Source of the DNA: a virus
Reading direction: 5' to 3' (one strand)
IMG/VR virus record: IMGVR_UViG_3300010885_077336
Span: 1-23,786 of that record
DNA length: 23,786 nt
Positions 14,663 through 23,733 of the stretch are shown in pieces; within the stretch, counting starts at the first letter, position 1; the number at the start of each line of letters is the position of its first letter. Below the pieces are notes generated by a model. It worked only from the letters and a program-made list of their open reading frames with translations, had not been told where the DNA came from and searched no databases. Both the position numbers and the translations under genes were made by a program.

Positions 14663-15088
14663 ATGCCAGCCGCAGCTAGACTAGGAGATTATTGCACCGG
14701 ACATGGATGCTGGCCACCTCGTACTGGAGTTAGTGCCAGCCCTAATGTTTATATCAATGGCATTCAGGCCCATAAACTTAAAGATCCCTGGAATGTGCAC
14801 TGTTGTCCTACTGACGGATGTCATCCAGGTGAAGTTGCCAGTGGCAGTGCGACGGTGTTTATCAATGGCAGACCAGCAGCTCGCATTGGCGACAGCATCA
14901 GCTGTGGTAGTTTAATAGCTATGGGTAGTCCTAATGTCAGCATAGGCAGTCAGAGTCGGGGTCGTGGAAGTTTTGGCGCCAGTAGTTTAATTGATGGGGC
15001 TCTGAGTTTTGCCGAGGATTATGTGCAGGATTATGTAGAAGATGTCGTAACCGGAGGATTATCAGAATTCTTTGATTTTGGTTTCTAA
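14663..15088 (+). CDS. PAAR-domain spike tip (gp5.4-like)
   Basis: This 141-residue protein has the PAAR fold that sharpens the central spike. It has an N-terminal PAAARLGDYCTGHGC and a second PAARIGDSISCG, with INGIQAHKL and INGRPAARIG strand repeats between. Cys and His residues (CTGHGC, HCCPTDGCH, SISCG) can supply the tip metal site. The C-terminal 40 residues are a non-PAAR amphipathic extension (SLIDGALSFAEDYVQDYVED). T4 gp5.4 is 97 residues, so this is a longer version. It sits close behind the gp5-like spike, as expected for a tip protein, and its stop overlaps the next start (TAATG). Confidence 0.92.
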   Translation: MPAAARLGDYCTGHGCWPPRTGVSASPNVYINGIQAHKLKDPWNVHCCPTDGCHPGEVASGSATVFINGRPAARIGDSISCGSLIAMGSPNVSIGSQSRGRGSFGASSLIDGALSFAEDYVQDYVEDVVTGGLSEFFDFGF

Positions 15089-15747
15089 TGACTACAAGAA
15101 TATTTAATTCGGTAATTACCACCAGCATCAATCATGGATTAAGCACTGGCACCCTGGTCAGAATAAGCAATACTGGCATGGGCATAAATGGTCATAATTA
15201 CTATGTTAAAGTTTTATCACTTCGCAGTTTTAGTTTATATGCAGATTCTAGTTTAACCATACCTCTGGGTGGTAATGCAAATTTTGCAACCAGTACTATT
15301 AGTGTTATACCACTGAACCAAACCAGCATAACCTATGCAGCTTTTCCACCCAAGTGGAGTACAGTAGACTGGCCTGTGACCATGATAAATAGCGGTGTGT
15401 ATCAGATCTGTGGAACCGCAGATGAAGGCGGTACAGTATCCCTGACAGCACCACCTGGTAGTACATTTACCAGTGTGGATTTTGCCAGCTACGGTAGTCC
15501 AGCTGGGATATGCTCAAGTTTTGCCACAGGTGGTTGTCATGCTTTAAATAGCCTTAGCGTAGTTCAGGGTTATGTGATTGGAAAAACTGGAACTGTAACT
15601 ATACCAGCAACTAATGCAGTATTTGGCGATCCTTGTGTAGGTACAGTCAAACGATTATATGTACAAGCAACAGCAACAGCTCCACAGTCAGGCACCTTAA
15701 ACTGGACCAATAGTGGTTCAGCAATTACCTGGAAAAATACTTTATGA
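15088..15747 (+). CDS. Adhesin with C-terminal SUEL-type (Gal/Rha-binding) lectin domain
   Basis: This 219-residue protein has two parts. Residues 1 to about 105 are a beta-rich domain (INHGLSTGTLVRISNTGMG, YYVKVLSLRSFSLYADS) of a kind common in phage fibres. Residues about 114-197 match the sea-urchin-egg-lectin / rhamnose-binding lectin family: TSVDFASYG (D131-G136), GICSSF...GGCHALNSLSVV, GKTGTVTIPATNAVFGDPC (DPC at 181-183) and GTVKRLYVQA (from 185). SYG and DPC are the sugar-site and fold hallmarks of that family. Several family cysteines are replaced (Ala, Tyr and Thr), fitting folding in the reducing cytoplasm. It likely binds a host-surface galactose- or rhamnose-type sugar. It sits between the PAAR tip and a Gly-rich adhesin. 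Confidence 0.85.
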   Translation: MTTRIFNSVITTSINHGLSTGTLVRISNTGMGINGHNYYVKVLSLRSFSLYADSSLTIPLGGNANFATSTISVIPLNQTSITYAAFPPKWSTVDWPVTMINSGVYQICGTADEGGTVSLTAPPGSTFTSVDFASYGSPAGICSSFATGGCHALNSLSVVQGYVIGKTGTVTIPATNAVFGDPCVGTVKRLYVQATATAPQSGTLNWTNSGSAITWKNTL

Positions 15748-16802
15748 GTTTGCCCAATATATTTACCAATGAATTTAGTTCAGTATCAGTGACCAAACTG
15801 GATCAAAACTTTACGTTTCTGGAAACCTATACAACAAATTTTTCAACTGGTGTGCTGACCCGATCAGGTTGGCTCATACAGAATCACAGCAATTATCTTT
15901 TACCCCTGTCTACTCCCCGAGGAGCTGCACCTACCAAGGTAACCTATGGCAATGGTACAACCAGCACCCTGGTCATACCAGCAACTGTAACATCCATACT
16001 GGTAAAAATGTGGGGGGCCGGTGGTGGCGGCGGCAGCTATGGAGGTTGGCGTCAGGGCAGTCTGGGCGGAGCTGGTGGATACAGCCATGCCATAGTTCCA
16101 GTAGTCCCAGGTGAAACCATAACCATCAGACCTGGAGCTGGTGGTGGACCACAGCCAAGTAATACTACAGCTTTTCCCGACGGTGGTGGTGCTAGCCTAA
16201 GTGGTGGTGATAATCAATATGCAGCGTCTGCTGGTGGTAGTTCCAGCATCAGAGTTCCATCTATATCAGCAAGTTTTTGTCTCTGGGCCGGTGGTGGAGG
16301 TGGTGGGGGAGCTGTTACTGGATATGCTGTAAATTCAGGCGGAGCCGGCGGCGGTCTGACCGGACATGCTGGAAGTATAACCAGTTATTCGCTAAATGGT
16401 GCAGCTAATAATGGTAGTTATGGAAACCAGCATGGCGGAGGTGGAAACCAGTCAGCTGGTGGTACTGCTGGGTCAGGTAATCAAACAACAGGTGGTGCTG
16501 GTAGCCTAGGTCAGGGTGGCACACATCAGGCCAACAACTGCTATGGTGGTGGAGGCGGTGGTGGTTACTATGGCGGAGGCAGTGGTGCTTATGGAGGTTC
16601 AAGCATGGGCGGTGGCGGTGGTGGCAGCGGTTATGTGCATCCAGCATTGATCATGGCTGTAACTCAGTCAGGAAATGGACGTGTTCCGGGCAATGCTGGT
16701 GATCCAGATCTGAGCATGAGCAGCAGCCAGACCATACAGTTTGCCCTGGGTGGAGAAGAAGCCGGCTATGGTGGATTAGGATTGGTAGTCATTTATTACT
16801 AG
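15744..16802 (+). CDS. Glycine-rich tail adhesin
   Basis: This 352-residue protein starts as ATGA over the previous stop. The N-terminal part (FTNEFSSVSVTKLDQNFTFL) resembles short fibre or baseplate attachment segments. From about residue 75 (VIPATVTSILVKMWGAGGGGG) it is dominated by Gly-rich runs separated by short variable segments, ending in GGEEAGYGGLGLVVIYY. Such layouts match phage Gly-rich receptor-binding domains (polyglycine-helix adhesins such as T-even gp38). The Gly runs form the scaffold and the loops carry specificity. With the neighbouring lectin protein it probably forms the host-recognition cassette. Confidence 0.82.
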   Translation: MSLPNIFTNEFSSVSVTKLDQNFTFLETYTTNFSTGVLTRSGWLIQNHSNYLLPLSTPRGAAPTKVTYGNGTTSTLVIPATVTSILVKMWGAGGGGGSYGGWRQGSLGGAGGYSHAIVPVVPGETITIRPGAGGGPQPSNTTAFPDGGGASLSGGDNQYAASAGGSSSIRVPSISASFCLWAGGGGGGGAVTGYAVNSGGAGGGLTGHAGSITSYSLNGAANNGSYGNQHGGGGNQSAGGTAGSGNQTTGGAGSLGQGGTHQANNCYGGGGGGGYYGGGSGAYGGSSMGGGGGGSGYVHPALIMAVTQSGNGRVPGNAGDPDLSMSSSQTIQFALGGEEAGYGGLGLVVIYY

Positions 16803-16810
16803 GATAAGAC

Positions 16811-17113
16811 ATGGATATTTTAACAGCTATAATGTGGATGTGCCCTCAGGCCAAATGGCATCTGGAGGGAGGGACTGACTATGAACATCTGGTCTGGGAT
16901 GATGCATTCTTTCCAAAACCCACGAAATCAGAACTAGAATCAGCTCACAGGTATGCAGTTTTAAGTCAGCAATCTGGCCGAGACTATCGCATAGAAAGAA
17001 AGAAACACTATCCCACGGCTGAGGAACAACTGGCCATGATCTATGATCTAGGCATAGATGGCTGGAAAGCTCGAATAGATTCAGTAAAATCACAAATACC
17101 CAAGACCGAATAG
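16811..17113 (+). CDS. Small protein, possible fibre assembly chaperone
   Basis: This 100-residue protein has an AGGA ribosome site eight bases before the ATG. The N-terminus (ILTAIMWMCPQAKWHLEGG, then DYEHLVWDD) followed by KPTKSELESA and a helical end resembles small phage tail-fibre assembly or XkdW-like proteins. These pair with the preceding fibre gene. Its place immediately after the Gly-rich adhesin fits a dedicated chaperone. Similarity is only by pattern. A long ORF on the opposite strand overlaps it but lacks context. Confidence 0.7.
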   Translation: MDILTAIMWMCPQAKWHLEGGTDYEHLVWDDAFFPKPTKSELESAHRYAVLSQQSGRDYRIERKKHYPTAEEQLAMIYDLGIDGWKARIDSVKSQIPKTE

Positions 17114-17124
17114 ATAAATAATCG

Positions 17125-17514
17125 ATGGCCAGAGCAACCCGATCATTCATAGACCTAGACGCAGCGTTTGGATACAATCCCCGAACTCGGGACGTAGCCA
17201 CTAAAACTGACGATAATGCCGTGCGTAATGCTCTGCGTAATTTAATCTATACCAAACACTATGAGCGTCCATTCCAGCCTGACCTGGGCTGTCAGATATC
17301 AAATTTATTATTTGAAAACATGGATCCCATGACGTTGATGATTGCTGAACGAGTCATAGAGGATGCCATAACAAAATTTGAACCCCGAGTACAGCTCATA
17401 CAGGTGACTCTGACATCTGCTGAAGACAATGATGTTTATATCAACATAGAATATCGTTTAAAAAACAGCAAAGAACCACAACTTTTTACAACTAAATTTA
17501 CCCGAGTACGATAA
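17125..17514 (+). CDS. 25: gp25 baseplate wedge protein
   Basis: This 129-residue protein (T4: 132) belongs to the GPW/gp25 family, a lysozyme-like fold that starts sheath assembly at the baseplate. Signatures include FGYNPRTRDVA, then NALRNLIYTKHYERPFQPDLG, the EPR motif (residues 86-88) and the C-terminal YINIEYRLKNS strand. It forms the first of a run of wedge genes (25, 6, 7-like, 8), matching the T4 wedge set. Its stop overlaps the gp6 start (TAATG). A GATAAATA motif lies only four bases before the ATG, too close to serve as its own promoter. Confidence 0.95.
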   Translation: MARATRSFIDLDAAFGYNPRTRDVATKTDDNAVRNALRNLIYTKHYERPFQPDLGCQISNLLFENMDPMTLMIAERVIEDAITKFEPRVQLIQVTLTSAEDNDVYINIEYRLKNSKEPQLFTTKFTRVR

Positions 17515-19373
17515 TGGCCAATAATGTACGAGTAACCGAATTAGATTTTGAAGACATTAAGTCTAATCTAAAAACCTATTTACGCAATCAAAGTCAGTTT
17601 ACAGACTATGACTTTGATGCCTCTAATCTCAGTGTGCTGATTGATCTCTTAGCCTATAATACACATTATAATGCAGTGCTGGCCAACATGGTCAGCAATG
17701 AAATGTTCCTGGATACTGCTATCAAACGCAGTTCAGTAGTCAGCCTGGCCAAGCAGATCAGCTATGTTCCACGCAGCCGCAGAGCAGCCACGGCTGTTGT
17801 TGATGTAGTCATACAGAACACCACCACAGTACCTAATTTTATTACACTTAATCCCTATACGGTTTTTACCACCAGCATAGATGGCACCAGCTATAATTTT
17901 TACACCATTGATTCATTTTCAGCTACTCCGATAGCCGGTGTTTATACTTTTAGCAGTGTAAAATTATATCAGGGTCGTAAACAGGATTATTACTGGACAG
18001 TAGCAGCTAACCCTGGCCCTGACGTGAAATATGAAATTCCAAATTCAGACATAGACACCAGTACATTACAGGTTCAGATTCAGTATGGTGGTGTAGGGTC
18101 ATATTCTGAGCCCTATAACCTGGTTACTGATCTTAGTGCAGTTGATCAGACTGCCAAGGTATTCTTCCTGCAGGAAAATACCCGAGGTTTTTATGAAATT
18201 AATTTTGGTGATGATGTTATTGGAGCTAATCTAAGTCAGGGTGATGTAATTAAAATTAGTTATATTATTACTGACGGAGCCGATGCCAATGTTAGCACCA
18301 ATGTCAGTGTAGGCTGGAGTACCAACAGCATAGCTGGTGAAAACAGTGCTAACAGAACCATTAGTACAATTAGTAAACCTGCGGGTGGTAGTGAAAAAGA
18401 AACTACGGATCAGGTTCGTTACAGATCTCTGAATAACTATGCCAGTCAAGGACGTGTAATTACAACTACGGATTATGCAACTTATATTGCCGACAATGTT
18501 CCAGGCGCAGACAGCGTAAATATCTGGGGTGGCGAAGATAATAATCCTCCAGAATATGGCAAGACTTTTATCAGCATTAAACCTAAAACTGGTTATGTAC
18601 TGACCAATAGTGAAAAAACTCGAATTGTTAATGAATTATTAAAACCCCGCAGCATGATGACATCTCAACATGAGTTTGTAGACCCAACCTATACCTATGT
18701 TAACTTTAACATAAAGGTTCGCTATTCAGACACTCGCACAACCAGATCAGATGCTCAGATCAAGAGTCTGATCAATGCCAAGGTTGCAGAGTTTATGCAA
18801 AACAATCTACAAAGTTTTAATTCAAAATTTTATCGCAGCCAGCTTGAAGAACAGCTTATGAATGTGGACGATGCCATACTTAGTGTAAATGTTTTATACA
18901 AATTGGTAAAACGATTACCTCTGGTGCCCAATGTAAGATTGAGTTTTGGCAGCACCATACAGTTACCCATCAAAGTACATCCAGCTGAGCTTACCACCAG
19001 TTATTTTTATTTTACTGATGCAGCAGGTTCTCATTTTTGCTCTATCAAGGACATACCAGACGAAAGCCCTCCAGATTATGAAGGCACAGGAACACTATAC
19101 ACCTATGATCTAAACACAGGTGAATATCTGGATAGTCCAGGAACCATTGACTATGGCAAAGGACTCATCACACTTAGTCCAACATCACCACTGACAATTA
19201 GTGGATATCCAAGTGGAATAACACAATTGTATGTGTATGTTAATCCTCAAGAAAGTGTTGGAGATATCTACCCAGCCTTTAATGAAATTTTAGTCCAGGA
19301 TGATACAGCAGCTGTTGTATTAGCCAATGTAATCAATGGCATAACCATCGAAGTAGAAGCGGCAAATAGTTAA
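17514..19373 (+). CDS. 6: gp6 baseplate wedge (J-like)
   Basis: This 619-residue protein (T4: 660) forms the baseplate inner ring dimers. The N-terminus (VTELDFEDIKSNLKTYLRNQ, then FDASNLSVLIDLLAYNTHYN and NEMFLDTAIKRSSVVSLAKQ) is the signature of gp6/baseplate J proteins. The central YEINFGDDVIGANLSQGDVI and the later AGGSEKETTDQVRYRSLNNYASQGRVITTTDYATYI are the J-protein core. The C-terminal part is beta-rich. It is coupled to gp25 and to the next gene by TAATG overlaps. Confidence 0.95.
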   Translation: MANNVRVTELDFEDIKSNLKTYLRNQSQFTDYDFDASNLSVLIDLLAYNTHYNAVLANMVSNEMFLDTAIKRSSVVSLAKQISYVPRSRRAATAVVDVVIQNTTTVPNFITLNPYTVFTTSIDGTSYNFYTIDSFSATPIAGVYTFSSVKLYQGRKQDYYWTVAANPGPDVKYEIPNSDIDTSTLQVQIQYGGVGSYSEPYNLVTDLSAVDQTAKVFFLQENTRGFYEINFGDDVIGANLSQGDVIKISYIITDGADANVSTNVSVGWSTNSIAGENSANRTISTISKPAGGSEKETTDQVRYRSLNNYASQGRVITTTDYATYIADNVPGADSVNIWGGEDNNPPEYGKTFISIKPKTGYVLTNSEKTRIVNELLKPRSMMTSQHEFVDPTYTYVNFNIKVRYSDTRTTRSDAQIKSLINAKVAEFMQNNLQSFNSKFYRSQLEEQLMNVDDAILSVNVLYKLVKRLPLVPNVRLSFGSTIQLPIKVHPAELTTSYFYFTDAAGSHFCSIKDIPDESPPDYEGTGTLYTYDLNTGEYLDSPGTIDYGKGLITLSPTSPLTISGYPSGITQLYVYVNPQESVGDIYPAFNEILVQDDTAAVVLANVINGITIEVEAANS

Positions 19374-22240
19374 TGACTGACAGTACACAAAAAATATCGC
19401 ATCTGCTGACCGATCAGATTCCAGATTATGTTCAGGAATTTTATCCGTTATTTGTAGTATTTGTCACCAAGTATTTTAATTGGTTAGAAACTACTGGTGA
19501 TGAAAATGCCACCAGTGTTGGCACCCAGTATAGTCTGCAAAACCTGCAGTTAAATCGAGACATTGACACAACTCCCGTAAGTTTAAAACCTGAATTCCTG
19601 CATACCTATGCTCCATTTTTGCCAGATCAGACATCCAGCAATGCAGCCACCTTTATTAAATATGCTCAGCAGTTTTATCGATTAAAAGGATCTGAAAAAA
19701 GCTTTAAATTATTTTTCAGAGCTTTCTTTGATGATGAAGTTGATGTATTTTATCCCCGAGATTATCTGTTCAAACCCAGTGCCAGTAACTATTACTCAGA
19801 AAAAACCATCAGAATAAGTTCGGTATCGGGCAATCCAGCTAACCTAATTCATACCCGAGTCAGTGGCATGACCAGTTTAGCCTATGCTACTGTGGACAAT
19901 GTCATACAGGTAGTAGGTGTTGGTGGTGTTAATTATTATGATCTGGTACTGCAACCAGCTAGTTGGGTAGGAACATTTACCACTGGTGAAACCATAGTTG
20001 GATTATACAAGAACTTTACTACCAACACCAGCAGTTTTGTAACCACAGTAGCTGTAACCAGTGTTGTAGCAGCTCCGGGTAGATATCTGGATGACTATAG
20101 TCAATTAAGTACTGATCAGGTATTACAGGATAGCCTGTACTATCAGCAATTTAGCTATGTGCTTAGAACTCATACGGAGCGTCAGGCCTGGTATGATCAT
20201 GTACTAAGTCAGCTTCATCCAACTGGCACTAAATTATTTAACGAATATCTAAGTGATATCATTAGTGATTTTTCAACCAGCAACACCACGGCCATCTGCA
20301 TTAACAACAGAACCGAAACCACGGTGCGCATCCCCAGCATCAAGACCTATTTGACCAGTCCGACATTTACTTTTGACCGAACCGGTGACGAACAAACCGG
20401 CACCAGCACCACCAAGGTGGCCACTACAACAGGATTTACCACCATAGCCTATACGAGCATAGGTAGCATAACAAGATCTGCAACTTATGATTATCCAGGT
20501 GAAAACATAACCTGGGCTCTGCAGAATCTCAATGACTATGTAACCTATGGCGTTACAACTGAGGTTACCAGATTAGATGGTCCTAGTTTTGATAAACTGA
20601 GCCGAGCCGTGGGACTGGATCCGCAAATTATTGCCTATCCCCGAGACGTAAACACCAGCATAGTAGTCACCAGGTACGTTACTGGCAGCAGCAACCTAAC
20701 AGCTGGAAGTCCATTGACCAGTTTTACTACACAGACTTTAGCCTATAGTACTGCATTACAAAATTCTACCAGTGTGGGCAGCATGATCATGCTCATAACC
20801 TGGGTAAAAACCTCTCAGGGCAACAATGCAGCTGGTGAAAGTTCAAATGCTCTGGTCATAAGTTTTAGCAGCAACGTAACAGTTGTACCGTATTTTGATG
20901 ACGAAAACCAACGTAATCTTAGACGCATTGCACTGGGTGATAGTTTAGACTACAACAAACTGGTTTACTTTCATAGCAGCAACAGTGTACAAAGTATACT
21001 AACACCAAATTCCCCTGTAAGCAGCTATACAGTAACCACCAGCAGCAGCCGCATCATATTTAAACCCTATAACTGGGAACGGGGTCAGAGCTATGATCGC
21101 TGTGCCATACGATTTGAAATTGATCAGCCAACCCAGCTTAACACCAGCCTGAGTGAAACATTCAGTACGGTGAATATTACAGCATCTGGTCTGGTAGCCA
21201 GCTGGAGCAGTCTCAGCACAGGAGTCAGCATCAATGCCTTTGGTGGTAATACCAGCAACACAGTATTTGCATTCAGCAGTAACTGTTTTGTGTTCAATGG
21301 TCCATTTAGTGGAACCAGTCAGAGCCGATTTATAACCACCACCAGTTTTATTCGCTGCAGTCGTCTAGATGCCAGTCTGAGCTATCTGGTGGGCGATAAC
21401 TACAATGGTGGTGAAATTCCTGACAGCGGTGATGATCTAGAAATACAGTACAGTCTCAATGGCGGCAGCAGCTACTTTACCGCAGCCAAACTCTGGGAAG
21501 GTTCAACCAGCAATCTCTGGACCTACGGCACAACTAGTTTATCTGGTAAAGTTTATACCGAACCTGGCAGCAACACAGTGACTGGATTCAGCACCCTGTT
21601 TGCAACCGCAGTCAATGTTGGCGACAGAATCACCATAGACAGCAGTTTAAACTTGACTGCTTATACAATTACTACAATCAGCAATAACAATATAATGACT
21701 GTTACACCAAACTTTGTAACATCGTTCCGAGGATTGATCAGCAGCACAGGCATCATCAGCGGTGGCATCAACGGAACTGAAGTTTCGGGTACAGGTACAA
21801 CCTTTGCCACCAGCTTTAGGGTGGGTGAATACTTTAGTCTGGCCAACACCAGCACCACCACAGCCTATGTCATAACCAGCATAACCAATGATACCAACAT
21901 GACCATAGCTCCCATAATTTCAACCACATTTACAGACAGCAATTACTATAAGATTACTGGCACCAATGGATTCTATAAACTGCCGGCGAGTCGTCAGTTT
22001 AACACCACCAGCATAACAGTGTATGGTCCTGGGCCCGAAACCAGTGTAATTGTCAGAGTCGTGCAGAATTATCAGACTCAGGTCAATGACGATGCCTATG
22101 CTCTAGACTATCTGAATGTAAACAGCTTCAGATACCAGGCAACCACAGGAAACATTAACATCAGTGTAGCAGTTAGTTCAAATTCTACGCTAAATATTAA
22201 CGATAATGACTTTTTTACCATTACCACCATAGGTACTTGA
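19373..22240 (+). CDS. 7: gp7-like baseplate wedge protein
   Basis: This 955-residue protein (T4 gp7: 1032) sits between gp6 and gp8, where gp7 belongs. The N-terminus (LLTDQIPDYVQEFYPLFVVF, YFNWLE, then FIKYAQQFYRLKGSEKSFKLFFRAFFDDEVDVFYPRDYLF) is the conserved opening of the aquatic T4-like wedge protein. The rest is long, Ser/Thr-rich and beta-strand-like. Near the C-terminus two homologous domains of about 65 residues (GFSTLFATAVNVGDRITI and GTGTTFATSFRVGEYFSL) repeat in tandem. In T4, gp7 links the wedge to gp8 and gp10. Beyond the N-terminus and position, similarity to T4 gp7 itself is not obvious. Confidence 0.78.
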   Translation: MTDSTQKISHLLTDQIPDYVQEFYPLFVVFVTKYFNWLETTGDENATSVGTQYSLQNLQLNRDIDTTPVSLKPEFLHTYAPFLPDQTSSNAATFIKYAQQFYRLKGSEKSFKLFFRAFFDDEVDVFYPRDYLFKPSASNYYSEKTIRISSVSGNPANLIHTRVSGMTSLAYATVDNVIQVVGVGGVNYYDLVLQPASWVGTFTTGETIVGLYKNFTTNTSSFVTTVAVTSVVAAPGRYLDDYSQLSTDQVLQDSLYYQQFSYVLRTHTERQAWYDHVLSQLHPTGTKLFNEYLSDIISDFSTSNTTAICINNRTETTVRIPSIKTYLTSPTFTFDRTGDEQTGTSTTKVATTTGFTTIAYTSIGSITRSATYDYPGENITWALQNLNDYVTYGVTTEVTRLDGPSFDKLSRAVGLDPQIIAYPRDVNTSIVVTRYVTGSSNLTAGSPLTSFTTQTLAYSTALQNSTSVGSMIMLITWVKTSQGNNAAGESSNALVISFSSNVTVVPYFDDENQRNLRRIALGDSLDYNKLVYFHSSNSVQSILTPNSPVSSYTVTTSSSRIIFKPYNWERGQSYDRCAIRFEIDQPTQLNTSLSETFSTVNITASGLVASWSSLSTGVSINAFGGNTSNTVFAFSSNCFVFNGPFSGTSQSRFITTTSFIRCSRLDASLSYLVGDNYNGGEIPDSGDDLEIQYSLNGGSSYFTAAKLWEGSTSNLWTYGTTSLSGKVYTEPGSNTVTGFSTLFATAVNVGDRITIDSSLNLTAYTITTISNNNIMTVTPNFVTSFRGLISSTGIISGGINGTEVSGTGTTFATSFRVGEYFSLANTSTTTAYVITSITNDTNMTIAPIISTTFTDSNYYKITGTNGFYKLPASRQFNTTSITVYGPGPETSVIVRVVQNYQTQVNDDAYALDYLNVNSFRYQATTGNINISVAVSSNSTLNINDNDFFTITTIGT

Positions 22241-22246
22241 TAAATA
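22239..22246 (+). promoter_or_regulatory. Late promoter-like motif (GATAAATA) before gp8
   Basis: The stop codon of the gp7-like gene merges into GATAAATAA. The motif matches the T4 late element at seven of eight bases, with expected initiation near 22252. A leader of about 20 bases holding a GAGG ribosome site would precede the gp8 ATG at 22272. It could let gp8 and later genes be boosted separately. Confidence 0.5.
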
Positions 22247-22271
22247 AAACATAGACTTCGAGGAAAATAGC

Positions 22272-23717
22272 ATGGCCATTGTTACAAGTAAATTTAGAGT
22301 TAGTGCAGCGTCTGGATTCGCCAGTACGTTTGCCACGGACAATATCTACATGATATTGGGTCGTCCACAACCCTGGGACAACAGCCTAAGTACCAATTTT
22401 AGCTCTCAGGCATCTGGTACGGTGAGTGACAGTAACCCGCCGAATCCCGTGGACAATTACAGTAACGAATATGCAGTCTGGCGTGATGCCATGGCAGCGG
22501 TCAAGCTAAACAATACAGATGTTAAATTAGCTACTGTTCGAAATAACTGGCAATATGGTACACGCTATGACATGTATCGTCATAATATTACCTCAGCTGA
22601 TGCTACTGAAACTGGTAAATTTGATCTAAGCGATACCAACTTTATTGTATATGATACCAGCACTGGCTGTGTGTACAAATGTCTGTACAATGGCCGTAAT
22701 GCAACTGCTACCACAGGCACAGTTAGTACAGTGAAACCTTCAACCACAGGAACTGCTCCACAAAAAACAGCCGATGGTTATATCTGGAAATACCTGTACA
22801 CCATTACTGCAGCTGATGCTGACTTTGTTACAGCCAATTATATTCCAGTCAATAATAACACCAGCATCAGCAGTGTCAATGGCATAGATGTCATACTGGT
22901 TACCTCTGGTGGTAGTGGATACACCGGAACTCCGGGCTTGACCATCTATGGTGATGGCACCAGTGCAACTGCAGTGGCCATAACCAGCGCAGGCACAGTT
23001 AGCCGCATTGACGTAACCAATGCAGGATCAGGTTATACCTGGGCCAAGGTAGTATTTACCGGCGGTGGTTCGCCAACAACTGCCAATGCCATAGCCATCA
23101 TGTCACCCGCTGGTGGACATGGTAGTAATCTATTAGCCGAAACCATGGCACATAATATCATGATTGCCGGCACAGTAAGTGGGTATGAACAGAATGATTT
23201 CCCTGTGAACCAGGACTTCCGAACTGTAGCAGTTATTAAAAATCCTCTGGTATTCAATTCAAGCGTTGCCAACACCGTCACTGGTGCAGGCACACTATAT
23301 ACTACTCAGACAGGTCGTATTCTTCGCACCCTGACCATGACATCTGGTGCAACTACTGCTCCAGCCAATGACATTGTCATTACTGGTTCAGGCAGTCAGG
23401 CAACCGGACTATTTGTATTCCAGAGTTCAGGAACTGTTCGATTAGAATACATACAACCAGTCAACAGCGATGTTCCTAGCAACATCAGCGATTTAAGAAT
23501 CGACACCACTGGCTCACGTAAACTGTATCAGTTTACCAGCAATGAAACCATTACTGGAGCCAGCTATAGTCAGGTATCTAACAGCAGCACAGGCGTTACC
23601 GGTACACTGCCAGAAATTCATCCATACACCGGACAGATGTTGTATCTGGACTATCGCCAACCCGTAACCAGATCAGCAGGTCAAAACGAAAAAATAAATA
23701 TTGTTATAAATTTCTAG
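22272..23717 (+). CDS. 8: gp8 baseplate wedge protein
   Basis: This 481-residue protein (T4: 334) is the wedge subunit binding gp7 and gp10. The N-terminus (MAIVTSKFRVSAASGFASTF, then YMILGRPQPWDN), VWRDAMAAVKLNNTDVKLATVRNNW, DTSTGCVYKCLYN and DGYIWKYLYTITAADADFV follow the gp8 family pattern closely. The extra length relative to T4 comes partly from an inserted Gly/Ser/Thr beta repeat (VTSGGSGYTGTPGLTIYGDG, VTNAGSGYTWAKVVFTGGG), seen in longer gp8 versions. A GAGG ribosome site precedes the ATG. A further tail gene starts 16 bases after its stop. Confidence 0.93.
   Translation: MAIVTSKFRVSAASGFASTFATDNIYMILGRPQPWDNSLSTNFSSQASGTVSDSNPPNPVDNYSNEYAVWRDAMAAVKLNNTDVKLATVRNNWQYGTRYDMYRHNITSADATETGKFDLSDTNFIVYDTSTGCVYKCLYNGRNATATTGTVSTVKPSTTGTAPQKTADGYIWKYLYTITAADADFVTANYIPVNNNTSISSVNGIDVILVTSGGSGYTGTPGLTIYGDGTSATAVAITSAGTVSRIDVTNAGSGYTWAKVVFTGGGSPTTANAIAIMSPAGGHGSNLLAETMAHNIMIAGTVSGYEQNDFPVNQDFRTVAVIKNPLVFNSSVANTVTGAGTLYTTQTGRILRTLTMTSGATTAPANDIVITGSGSQATGLFVFQSSGTVRLEYIQPVNSDVPSNISDLRIDTTGSRKLYQFTSNETITGASYSQVSNSSTGVTGTLPEIHPYTGQMLYLDYRQPVTRSAGQNEKINIVINF
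23693..23712 (+). promoter_or_regulatory. Possible late promoter before the last gene
   Basis: Two T4-late-like elements lie in the end of gp8: AATAAATA (23693-23700) and TATAAATT (23705-23712), each seven of eight to TATAAATA. The second lies 21 bases before the next ATG, leaving a short leader that includes AAAGG. Both are in coding DNA, so chance is possible. Confidence 0.35.
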
Positions 23718-23733
23718 AATCTAAAGGTAAACC

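Noticed and set aside
15384-15391. GATAAATA inside the lectin gene as a late promoter
   Set aside because: It is in coding sequence (Met-Ile-Asn-Ser) with no gene start nearby. By eye I count about seven ATAAATA sites in the window, not more than expected by chance, so only well-placed ones were kept.
16405-16647. His-rich minus-strand ORF antisense to the Gly-rich adhesin
   Set aside because: The His, Arg and Cys richness is the mirror image of Gly codons; it is a shadow of the real gene.
17113-17121. GATAAATAA before gp25 as a late promoter
   Set aside because: It is four bases from the gp25 ATG; the start site would fall on or after the start codon. It could only serve a downstream gene.
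16827-17201. 124-residue ORF on the minus strand across the possible chaperone gene and gp25 start
   Set aside because: It lies antisense to two well-placed plus-strand genes, has no clear ribosome site or operon partner, and its composition is not that of a known family.
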